A stretch of DNA of 15,788 bases from an uncultured Eisenbergiella sp. (lineage in GTDB: Bacteria; Bacillota; Clostridia; Lachnospirales; Lachnospiraceae), in NCBI GenBank assembly GCA_947626725.1, contig CANQTI010000022.1, forward strand, positions 1 through 15,788. Reading direction: 5' to 3'. The notes beneath the pieces were generated by a model. It worked only from the letters and a program-made list of their open reading frames with translations. It was not told the DNA's origin and ran no database searches. Positions 6,380 through 12,278 of the stretch are shown here, piece by piece (the stretch's first letter is position 1; each line of letters begins with the position of its first letter). Position numbers and translations under genes: made by a program.

Positions 6380-7008
6380 TGCAGAAGGAAACGCTGTACC
6401 TGAAAATGGAAAGAAATGTGGAAATCCCAAAGGAAGACGTGCGGGTCGCGGATTTGGGGAAGGCCTATTGCAGGGACAAGGCGCTTCTGAATCACATTCG
6501 GACCCGGAAAGTGACGGCATTGGCTCCCGGAGAGCAGAGCAGAAAAGTGGTCAGTGTGATGAAATTGATCGAAATGCTGCAGGAAGAATTTCCGGAGCTG
6601 GAAGTGGAGAACATTGGAGAAACAGAGACAGTCGTGGAATTGGTGCGGACGGAAAAAAACGGGGATTTATGGCTGAAGGCAAAAATCTGCTTCGTATCGC
6701 TCATATGTTTCTTCGGCGCGGCTTTCACGATCATCGCTTTTCATAATGATATCAGCATCATTCGCGTGTTCGACAGGATTTATGAAATGGTTATGGGGCG
6801 CGTGTCCGATGGTGTGAGTGTGCTGGAGGTTAGTTATTCTGTGGGGCTTGCGGTGGGCATCATCACGTTTTTTAACCATATAGGCGGTCGGCGCATTACG
6901 AAGGATCCGACGCCCATTGAGGTGGAAATGCGCGTTTATGAGGACCAGGTGAACAGCGCGCTGGTGGAAACGGCGGATCGGGAAGGAAAGACGGTGGACG
7001 CGCAGTGA
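6380..7008 (+). CDS. spoVAA: Stage V sporulation protein AA
   Basis: A 209-residue protein, against about 206 in B. subtilis SpoVAA. A soluble N-terminal domain of about 95 residues (MQKETLYLKMERNVEIPKED) is followed by two membrane segments (AKICFVSLICFFGAAFTIIAF and VSYSVGLAVGIITFFNHIG). The conserved PTPIEVEMRVYE motif lies near the C-terminus. It is part of the forespore inner-membrane SpoVA assembly that moves Ca-dipicolinate in during sporulation and out in germination. The ATG at 6380 follows GGGGGAAGAG. The next gene starts 16 nt after the stop. Identity is by recognition of the conserved C-terminal motif and gene order. Confidence 0.88.
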
Positions 7009-7024
7009 GGACGGAGGAGATCGA

Positions 7025-7516
7025 ATGGGCAAACAACTGTTTCTGGCAGCGCTTGGGATCAGCGCGGGGATCCTGGTTTCGGCCGGTGTGTTCACCGTAC
7101 TTTTGTCGGTAGGTCTTGTGCCGCGCTTTGCCGGGAAGACGCATACCGGAAAGAAAATTTTTCTGTATGAAGAAATGGTAGTGTTTGGCACGCTGACGGG
7201 AGGGGTGATCAGCGTTTACCGGAAGACGGATCAGTTGGGGCGCATGATTCGGGACTGCCTGCCGCCTGGCGGCCAGATGATCCAGATTTGGAGAGGCGTT
7301 TCCTTTGCGGTTTTATTGCTGTTCGGTGCTTTTGCGGGGATTTTTGTGGGGTGCCTGGCGGTGGCCATCGCGGAAATGCTGAACTCCATTCCGATCCTGA
7401 CAAGGCGTATCGGATTTCGACACGGTTTGGGCTTTATGGTGCTCGCCGTAGCGCTCGGTAAGCTGATCGGGAGTCTGATTTATTTCGTGTCTCATTTATA
7501 CGAGGCAGGACTGTGA
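7025..7516 (+). CDS. spoVAB: Stage V sporulation protein AB
   Basis: A 163-residue integral membrane protein with about four hydrophobic helices: LFLAALGISAGILVSAGVFTVL, a central helix (YEEMVVFGTLTGGVISVY), VSFAVLLLFGAFAGIFVGCLAVAIAEMLN and HGLGFMVLAVALGKLIGSLIYFV. The region SVGLVPRFAGKTHTGKKI is typical of SpoVAB. The family is usually about 140 residues. It works with SpoVAA in the SpoVA complex of the forespore inner membrane. The ATG at 7025 follows GGAGGAGATCGA and the gene is cotranscribed with spoVAA. A structured repeat fills the gap to spoVAC. Confidence 0.88.
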   Translation: MGKQLFLAALGISAGILVSAGVFTVLLSVGLVPRFAGKTHTGKKIFLYEEMVVFGTLTGGVISVYRKTDQLGRMIRDCLPPGGQMIQIWRGVSFAVLLLFGAFAGIFVGCLAVAIAEMLNSIPILTRRIGFRHGLGFMVLAVALGKLIGSLIYFVSHLYEAGL

Positions 7517-7543
7517 GAACCGATGACGGAAAGGGAGGAGGAT

Positions 7544-7645
7544 TGGAAAATAAGCCCGATGACTTATTTTCAATCTGCGTTTTGTGCCGCGGGCGTCACA
7601 AAACGCGGGATCGTACGCATCGACTCGCATACGCTCGCGGCATGG
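7544..7645 (+). repeat. Multi-hairpin repeat, copy A (between spoVAB and spoVAC)
   Basis: Hairpin 1 is GAAAATAAG (7546-7554) with CTTATTTTC (7563-7571) and loop CCCGATGA. Hairpin 2 is GCGTTTTGTG (7577-7586) with CACAAAACGC (7597-7606) and loop CCGCGGGCGT. The tail (GCATACGCTCGCGGCATGG, to 7645) resembles the tail of copy B. Stem sequences differ from copy B yet remain paired, and loop cores are shared (CGAT; CCG..GCG). The tail runs into the spoVAC ribosome binding site GGAGGA. There is no T-run, so it is not an ordinary terminator. Confidence 0.75.
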
Positions 7646-7653
7646 AGGAAAAG

Positions 7654-8103
7654 ATGGATAAGACAAAACAGAAAGCGTATCAGGAATATGTGAAGCAGGT
7701 GACGCCTGCGCACAGTTTGCCCCGGCAGATGGGAAAGGCCTTTCTGACAGGAGGAACCATCTGTGTGTTGGGCCAGGGGATCCTGAATTATGCGGTCCTG
7801 CGCGGAGCGGATCAGGAAACGGCGGGGAGCATCTGTTCCCTGACACTGGTGTTGATTGCCGTCGTGCTGACGGGATTCAACATTTATCCGTCCATCGTCA
7901 AATGGGGCGGTGCCGGAGCGCTGGTGCCCATCACCGGTTTTGCAAATTCTGTTGCTGCGCCGGCCATCGAGTACAAGAAGGAAGGCCAGGTGTTTGGCAT
8001 CGGCTGTAAGATTTTCAGTATTGCCGGCCCGGTGATCCTGTACGGTATTTTTACGAGCTGGCTTCTGGGGCTGATTTATTGGTGTTTTACCCAGCTGAAA
8101 TGA
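7654..8103 (+). CDS. spoVAC: Stage V sporulation protein AC
   Basis: A 149-residue membrane protein, close to the 150 of B. subtilis SpoVAC. A short N-terminal tail carries the conserved stretch YVKQVTPAHSLPRQMGKAFL, followed by about four transmembrane helices (ICVLGQGILNYAVL, SLTLVLIAVVLTGFNIYPSI, an ALVPITGFANSVAAPAIEYKK loop, FSIAGPVILYGIFTSWLLGL). In B. subtilis SpoVAC acts as a mechanosensitive channel-like subunit for dipicolinate passage. The start is the ATG at 7654, 5 nt behind GGAGGAAAAG. An in-frame ATG at 7642 and another far upstream inside the repeat have poorer sites. spoVAD and spoVAE, which normally follow, are absent here. Confidence 0.93.
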   Translation: MDKTKQKAYQEYVKQVTPAHSLPRQMGKAFLTGGTICVLGQGILNYAVLRGADQETAGSICSLTLVLIAVVLTGFNIYPSIVKWGGAGALVPITGFANSVAAPAIEYKKEGQVFGIGCKIFSIAGPVILYGIFTSWLLGLIYWCFTQLK

Positions 8104-8226
8104 CGCTGTCCGGAACCTGCGGGCTGTTGGCGCATATGCGAAAGAGCGAAAGACACAGGTATGGATCCGGGAAAAATCTGCGCGCCTGCGGGATAAAACG
8201 CTTGCGAAAAGGTCGGAAAGATGATA
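8104..8226 (+). other. Intergenic stretch after spoVAC with no gene
   Basis: Together with the repeat that follows, this forms a 354-nt gap between spoVAC and the arabinofuranosidase. I see no ribosome binding site, no start resembling spoVAD and no T-run terminator. A short open frame crosses it but runs into the hairpins of the repeat and has no coding character. Confidence 0.6.
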
Positions 8227-8360
8227 GTGTGAAAAATAAGCTCGATAGCTTATTTTTCACACGGCTATTTGTGCCGGAGCGCCACAAATAGCCCTGATGG
8301 CAGAGGAGAAATCGCATTCGCGATTTCTCCTCGCCCCGTCGCGTAAACGCTCCGGAATGG
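8227..8360 (+). repeat. Multi-hairpin repeat, copy B (downstream of spoVAC)
   Basis: There are three consecutive perfect hairpins. Hairpin 1 pairs GTGTGAAAAATAAGCT (8227-8242) with 8247-8262, loop CGAT. Hairpin 2 pairs GGCTATTTGTG (8263-8273) with 8283-8293, loop CCGGAGCGC. Hairpin 3 pairs GAGGAGAAATCGC (8303-8315) with 8320-8332, loop ATTC. A tail (GCGTAAACGCTCCGGAATGG) ends at 8360. Hairpins 1 and 2 and the tail correspond to copy A at 7544-7645; hairpin 3 is not clear in copy A. No open frame or transposase is present. It looks like a non-autonomous, structured intergenic repeat. Confidence 0.8.
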
Positions 8361-8457
8361 GGATTAGTATGAGACTGCTTTTTCAGTGAAAAGAAGGGCG
8401 GACGGAGACGCCGGCAAAAAAGCGGACCAAAAGCGGAGCCGCCTGAGAGGAGACAGG

Positions 8458-10437
8458 ATGATACTGAATATTTCGGACCAAAAAGGTGTGCCAATCAGTC
8501 AGGATATGATCGGGCTGTTTTTTGAAGATATCAATTATGCAGCGGACGGCGGACTGTATGCGGAGCTGATCGAAAACCGTGCGTTTGAATTTGTGGATTG
8601 CTACGGGACAGCGTGTGATTATTATGTGCTGCCGGACTATGGCTATGGATGGCGTGCGACGCAGGACTGCGGAATGGGGAAGCTTCAGTTCGTCACGGGC
8701 AGTCCGGTCAACCGCAATAACCCGCATTATCTGCGCTTTACGGCGGACAGAGCAGGGCAGGGTTTTTCCAATCAGGCATATCGGGGCCTGTATTTAAAAA
8801 AGGGAGAAGCCTATCAGGTTTCCTTTTACGCAAGGACGATCACTGTCAGAGGTAATTTTCTGGTTTCGGTGAGAAAGGATGGGGAAACGCTGCTTTGCGG
8901 GAAGGTTCCGGTGCGGGTTCCCGGAGAGCAGGAAGGAAATAAATGGGAGCGTTATGAGCTGACGCTGACCGCGCTGTCGGATACGGAAGGGGCGCTGTTT
9001 GCGGTGGCGCTGGATCAGCCCGGGACCGCGGAGTTTGACTTCTTTTCCATGATGCCGAAGGATGCCGTGGCGGGCGTTTTCCGCCGGGATCTGTTTGAAT
9101 TGCTGAAAGGGCTGCATCCGGGCTTCCTGCGGTTTCCCGGCGGCTGTATCGTCGAGGGAAATACGCTGGAGAATCGGTACCGTTGGAAGGAAAGTGTGGG
9201 TCCTCTGGAGGGACGCCGCGGCAATTTCAATCGCTGGGCAGTGCATCAGACGATGGAAGAAAATGGCTGGCATACCGAATTCTCTCATTATAATCAGACA
9301 TTGGGTCTGGGCTTTTACGAATATTTCCTGCTGTGCGAGCTGATCGGCGCGAAGCCGCTGCCCGTGCTGAATGTGGGGCTGGCCTGTCAGTATCAGTCTC
9401 TGGAGAAGGTGGAGCCAACAGACCCGGCCTTCGGGGAATTCGTGCAGGACGCGCTGGATCTGATCGAATTTGCCAACGGAAGTACGGATACCTATTGGGG
9501 CGGACTCCGGGCGCAGATGGGACATCCTGAACCCTTTGGCCTGACGATGCTGGGCATTGGCAATGAACAGTGGGAGACGCCGGAATCGAAGTTTTTTGAG
9601 AGATACAGCGCCTTTGAGAAGGCGGTTCACGGGCAGTACCCAAAGATACGCCTGATCGGTTCCGCCGGACCGGATATCGTTTCGGACCGCCATCGGGACG
9701 CCTGGGCATTTTATCATGCGGAAGCGGAGAAAAACGGAAATTTCTGCTATGCGGTGGATGAACATTACTATGTAAAACCGGAGTGGTTTTTGGGGCATAC
9801 GGATTTTTATGACCGATACCCCAGAAGTGTGAAGGTATTCTCCGGGGAATATGCGGCTCATCCGGCTTTTGAAAAGGCAGATGAGGCCAATACGCTGGGC
9901 GGTGCGCTGGCGGAGGCCGCATTTCTTACCGGCATAGAACGCAACGCGGATGTGGTGGTGTTGGCCTCCTATGCGCCCCTGTTCGCGCGCATCGGCTATG
10001 TCCAGTGGACACCGGACATGATCTGGTTCGACGAACGCTCCGCATACGGGACCCCCAGTTATTATGTGCAGAAGCTTTACGGGGAGCATTTGGGTACTGT
10101 CACGGTTCCTATGGGCGGGCAGGAAAAGAAATTGGAAAAGGAAGGCGTCTATGTGAACTGCAGTCTGCGGGAGGACAGCGGAGAACTGATTCTGAAAGCG
10201 GTTAATGATAAGGAAGAGGAGAAGGAACTGACGCTGCGGCTGCCGGATCGCTTTTTGGTACCGGCTGCGGTTCGGCTTTATGTGATGGCGGGAAGAGAAA
10301 CTGACTGCAACACGGCCGCGGATCCACAGAGGATCTGCGTGCGGATGCAAAATACCGCTTTTACGGGAAGTATCCGGCTGGAACCCATGAGCTTTACGGT
10401 GGCCAGGCTGGCCGTACTTCCTCCTGCGCGGCAGTAA
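8458..10437 (+). CDS. GH51 alpha-L-arabinofuranosidase with N-terminal carbohydrate-binding-like insert
   Basis: Retaining glycoside hydrolase that removes alpha-L-arabinofuranosyl units from arabinan or arabinoxylan oligosaccharides. It has 659 residues, longer than the ~500 of the common intracellular bacterial enzyme. After the strand MIGLFFEDINYAADGGLYAELIENRAFE comes a beta-rich segment at about 75-200 (LYLKKGEAYQVSFYART) resembling a CBM4/9-type module. The (beta/alpha)8 domain follows (FLRFPGGCIVEGNTLENRY), then a C-terminal beta-sandwich. The acid/base is Glu370 in GIGNEQW and the nucleophile Glu464 in FSGEYAAH. There is no signal peptide, so it is cytoplasmic and would act on imported oligosaccharides. 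The ATG at 8458 follows GAGAGGAGA. A strong terminator follows. No transporter or sugar regulator is adjacent apart from the AraC-type regulator downstream. Confidence 0.92.
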   Translation: MILNISDQKGVPISQDMIGLFFEDINYAADGGLYAELIENRAFEFVDCYGTACDYYVLPDYGYGWRATQDCGMGKLQFVTGSPVNRNNPHYLRFTADRAGQGFSNQAYRGLYLKKGEAYQVSFYARTITVRGNFLVSVRKDGETLLCGKVPVRVPGEQEGNKWERYELTLTALSDTEGALFAVALDQPGTAEFDFFSMMPKDAVAGVFRRDLFELLKGLHPGFLRFPGGCIVEGNTLENRYRWKESVGPLEGRRGNFNRWAVHQTMEENGWHTEFSHYNQTLGLGFYEYFLLCELIGAKPLPVLNVGLACQYQSLEKVEPTDPAFGEFVQDALDLIEFANGSTDTYWGGLRAQMGHPEPFGLTMLGIGNEQWETPESKFFERYSAFEKAVHGQYPKIRLIGSAGPDIVSDRHRDAWAFYHAEAEKNGNFCYAVDEHYYVKPEWFLGHTDFYDRYPRSVKVFSGEYAAHPAFEKADEANTLGGALAEAAFLTGIERNADVVVLASYAPLFARIGYVQWTPDMIWFDERSAYGTPSYYVQKLYGEHLGTVTVPMGGQEKKLEKEGVYVNCSLREDSGELILKAVNDKEEEKELTLRLPDRFLVPAAVRLYVMAGRETDCNTAADPQRICVRMQNTAFTGSIRLEPMSFTVARLAVLPPARQ

Positions 10438-10493
10438 AACGGTTTTTGGCCCGGACAGGAGAGTTCTTCGTGCGAGCGGATGATAGGATGCGG

Positions 10494-10529
10494 ATACCCA
10501 TGGTTTTTCGGAAACCATGGGTATTTTTT
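10494..10529 (+). terminator. Strong intrinsic terminator after the arabinofuranosidase
   Basis: ATACCCATGGTTT (10494-10506) pairs perfectly with AAACCATGGGTAT (10512-10524) over 13 bp with a TTCGG loop, followed by six T. It separates the glycosidase from the response regulator. Confidence 0.9.
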
Positions 10530-10612
10530 GTGTTTCAGGAACTTTTTGGGAACCAGTATAGTTTCCTTCGCAACAGGTCAGAATAGTGATAGTTTTCTGT
10601 CAGACGGCTTTA

Positions 10613-10641
10613 TTCGAAAAAACACACCCGCATGGTATGAT
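10613..10641 (+). promoter_or_regulatory. Likely promoter of the response regulator gene (extended -10)
   Basis: TATGAT (10636-10641) is preceded by TGG, an extended -10, and a weak -35 TTCGAA (10613-10618) lies at 17-nt spacing. The weak -35 and extended -10 suggest an activator-dependent promoter. Upstream, 10556-10595 holds several ATAGT repeats, which could be regulator half-sites but are not a recognised motif. Confidence 0.5.
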
Positions 10642-10685
10642 AGTGCTACGCAACTGATTTTCGGATTCCCATAAGGAGAAACGGC

Positions 10686-11438
10686 ATGAATATTTTGTTG
10701 GTGGATGATGATGAAAACGTTATACAGCTTTTAAAGGAAAAACTGGACTGGGAGATGCTGGGGATCGGGGAAGTGTTTTCGGCCACCGATATTCATCGGG
10801 CAAAAGAAATCCTGCAAAACGAATCCGTCCAGGTCATGGTGTGCGACATTGAGCTTTCCAGGGGAAAGGGCCTGGATCTGCTGGATTGGATCAAGCGAGA
10901 GGGGTTTGATGTTCAGACGATTTTTTTGACTTTTTACGAACAGTGCGAGTATGCACAAAGGGCGATTGCCTTGAAAAGCCGAAATTATTTTATGAAGCCG
11001 TTGGACTACGATAAGCTGGAGGCGGGAATTTCTGAGGCGGTGCAGGCTGCCGCGGAGCGGGAGGGCGCGGGAGAGGAATATGCGGAGTCCGCAGCGGCGG
11101 AAAAACCGCATGCTGTGGTGGCGATTATTCAGGATTATTTGGATGCGAACTATCAATCGGATGTGTCCAGAAGCGATCTGGCCGAGTTGGTTTATTTGAA
11201 TCCGGATTACATTTCCAGATTGTTTAAAAAAGGAACGGGCATTTCCATCAGTTCTTATCTGTTAAATAAGCGGCTGGACCAGGCGAAAGGGCTGCTGGAA
11301 AGTACGGATCTGCCCGTGAACGCGATATCCCATCGGGTGGGGTATGAAAATTATTCCTACTTCTGCAGAATGTTCAAAGAAAATACGGGATGTACGCCCA
11401 ATGAATATCGGAAGGGACACAGGAAGGAGACAGAATAA
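10686..11438 (+). CDS. Orphan two-component response regulator, receiver plus AraC-type DNA-binding domain
   Basis: A 250-residue YesN-like regulator. The receiver domain (1-120) has the acidic pocket Asp8-Asp9, phospho-acceptor Asp54 in VMVCDIEL, Thr82 and Lys104 in FMKPL, all intact. A Glu/Ala-rich linker at about 120-138 leads to an AraC/XylS DNA-binding domain with two helix-turn-helix units (VSRSDLAELVYLNPDYISRLFKK and LPVNAISHRVGYENYSYFCRMFK). The ATG at 10686 follows AAGGAGAAACGGC. No histidine kinase gene is adjacent, so its partner is unknown. Relatives often control carbohydrate uptake or stress genes. It lies between the arabinofuranosidase and the Spo0A-like gene, but terminators and promoters separate it from both, so its targets cannot be read from context. 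Confidence 0.92.
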   Translation: MNILLVDDDENVIQLLKEKLDWEMLGIGEVFSATDIHRAKEILQNESVQVMVCDIELSRGKGLDLLDWIKREGFDVQTIFLTFYEQCEYAQRAIALKSRNYFMKPLDYDKLEAGISEAVQAAAEREGAGEEYAESAAAEKPHAVVAIIQDYLDANYQSDVSRSDLAELVYLNPDYISRLFKKGTGISISSYLLNKRLDQAKGLLESTDLPVNAISHRVGYENYSYFCRMFKENTGCTPNEYRKGHRKETE

Positions 11439-11451
11439 ATTCCCATCTTTT

Positions 11452-11512
11452 TTCGACACAACTCGCGATTTTCCGAAAAATATCATCTGGAATCCTGTTG
11501 AATCATGTCGAA
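11452..11512 (+). promoter_or_regulatory. Cluster of Spo0A boxes upstream of the Spo0A-like gene
   Basis: TTCGACA (11452-11458) is a perfect box in reverse orientation. TGTTGAA (11496-11502, one mismatch) and TGTCGAA (11506-11512, perfect) form a tandem pair whose starts are exactly 10 bp apart. That is one helical turn, the arrangement known for Spo0A dimers on DNA. They lie about 75-135 bp before the start point predicted from the TATAAT at 11576. The tandem pair also overlaps a weak TTGAAT-15-GATAAT element (11498-11524) that could be a second promoter. Confidence 0.65.
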
Positions 11513-11551
11513 TAAGAAGATAATTGTACACTTTTTCTCGATGCCATTTTC

Positions 11552-11581
11552 TTGCACAAACTGTCCTGGTCAGTCTATAAT
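11552..11581 (+). promoter_or_regulatory. Vegetative promoter of the Spo0A-like gene
   Basis: TTGCAC (11552-11557), an 18-nt spacer and a perfect TATAAT (11576-11581). The start is expected near 11588, giving a leader of about 34 nt to the ATG at 11622. Confidence 0.75.
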
Positions 11582-11621
11582 GTGCCTGTTGACAGAGATA
11601 AGAGTGGAATGGAGGAAGAGC

Positions 11622-12152
11622 ATGGAACAGTTAAGCATGACAGTAGGCAGCGAGCGGGAAAGAGTGGTACAGATATTGACCGACCTGATGAAAAACAACC
11701 GGGAATTCCAGATCATGATCACTGTGCCGGCGCCCGGTCCTCAGAGTATGGATGAGGAAACGGCAAAAGGACAGGCGGAAACCCTCCGTTCCTATGCGGC
11801 ACACAACCTGGAAAAGGACGTTACCGATATGATCCATGAGATCGGTGTGCCGGCTCACATAAAAGGGTACCAATATCTGCGGGAGGCGATCCAGATGTCG
11901 GTCAACGATATGGATATGCTCGGGGCGATCACAAAGTCTTTGTATCCCACCATAGCCGTGAAGTACCAGACCACGCCCAGCAGGGTGGAGCGCGCCATCC
12001 GGCATGCGATCGAAGTCGCGTGGAACCGCGGGAGGATGGAAACGCTGGACGAACTGTTCGGCTATACGATCAATACCGGGAAAGGAAAACCTACCAATTC
12101 CGAATTCATCGCTCTGATCGCGGATAAGATTCGGCTGCGCTATAAAGAGTGA
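11622..12152 (+). CDS. Spo0A-like protein with collapsed receiver and intact DNA-binding domain
   Basis: A 176-residue relative of the sporulation master regulator Spo0A (267 residues in B. subtilis). Residues 63-176 match its effector domain closely: IHEIGVPAHIKGYQYLREAI (71-90), the recognition-helix segment SRVERAIRHAIEVAW (120-134), LFGYTI and KPTNSEFIA. Residues 1-33 align without gaps to the first strand and helix of the receiver (MEQLSMTVGSERERVVQIL, B. subtilis MEKIKVCVADDNRELVSLL). The acidic pair Asp10-Asp11 has become Ser10-Glu11. The rest of the receiver, including the phosphorylated Asp and conserved Thr and Lys, is missing and replaced by a short Pro/Glu-rich linker. It cannot be controlled by the usual phosphorelay. 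It may bind Spo0A boxes constitutively or compete with, or pair with, full-length Spo0A. The start ATG follows GGAGGAAGAG. It has its own promoter and upstream Spo0A boxes. Confidence 0.9.
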   Translation: MEQLSMTVGSERERVVQILTDLMKNNREFQIMITVPAPGPQSMDEETAKGQAETLRSYAAHNLEKDVTDMIHEIGVPAHIKGYQYLREAIQMSVNDMDMLGAITKSLYPTIAVKYQTTPSRVERAIRHAIEVAWNRGRMETLDELFGYTINTGKGKPTNSEFIALIADKIRLRYKE

Positions 12153-12179
12153 TCTGTGCGGAACGTCCGTAAAAAGTTC

Positions 12180-12208
12180 TTTCATTCAGCGGGAAAATAG
12201 TGTATAAT
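12180..12208 (+). promoter_or_regulatory. Promoter of glgA
   Basis: A perfect TATAAT (12203-12208) with a weak -35 TTTCAT (12180-12185) at 17-nt spacing. It lies in the 126-nt gap between the Spo0A-like gene and glgA. The leader is about 65 nt. Confidence 0.55.
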
Positions 12209-12278
12209 GAGAAAACAGCAGAAAACGGCTGTGATCGATACGCTGTGTTGCGGTTGTCTGAATGGGAGGATTTGCGGC

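Noticed and set aside
8079..8291. Short + strand open frame downstream of spoVAC
   Set aside because: It overlaps the spoVAC end in another frame, runs through the hairpins of the repeat and has no ribosome binding site or known motif. It also does not resemble the start of SpoVAD.
7544..8360. CRISPR array or insertion sequence as explanation for the hairpins
   Set aside because: There are no evenly spaced direct repeats with spacers, no cas genes, and no transposase or open frame inside the repeat copies.
10556..10595. ATAGT repeats as a defined operator
   Set aside because: The copies are short, unevenly spaced and match no motif I know; noted only within the promoter entry.
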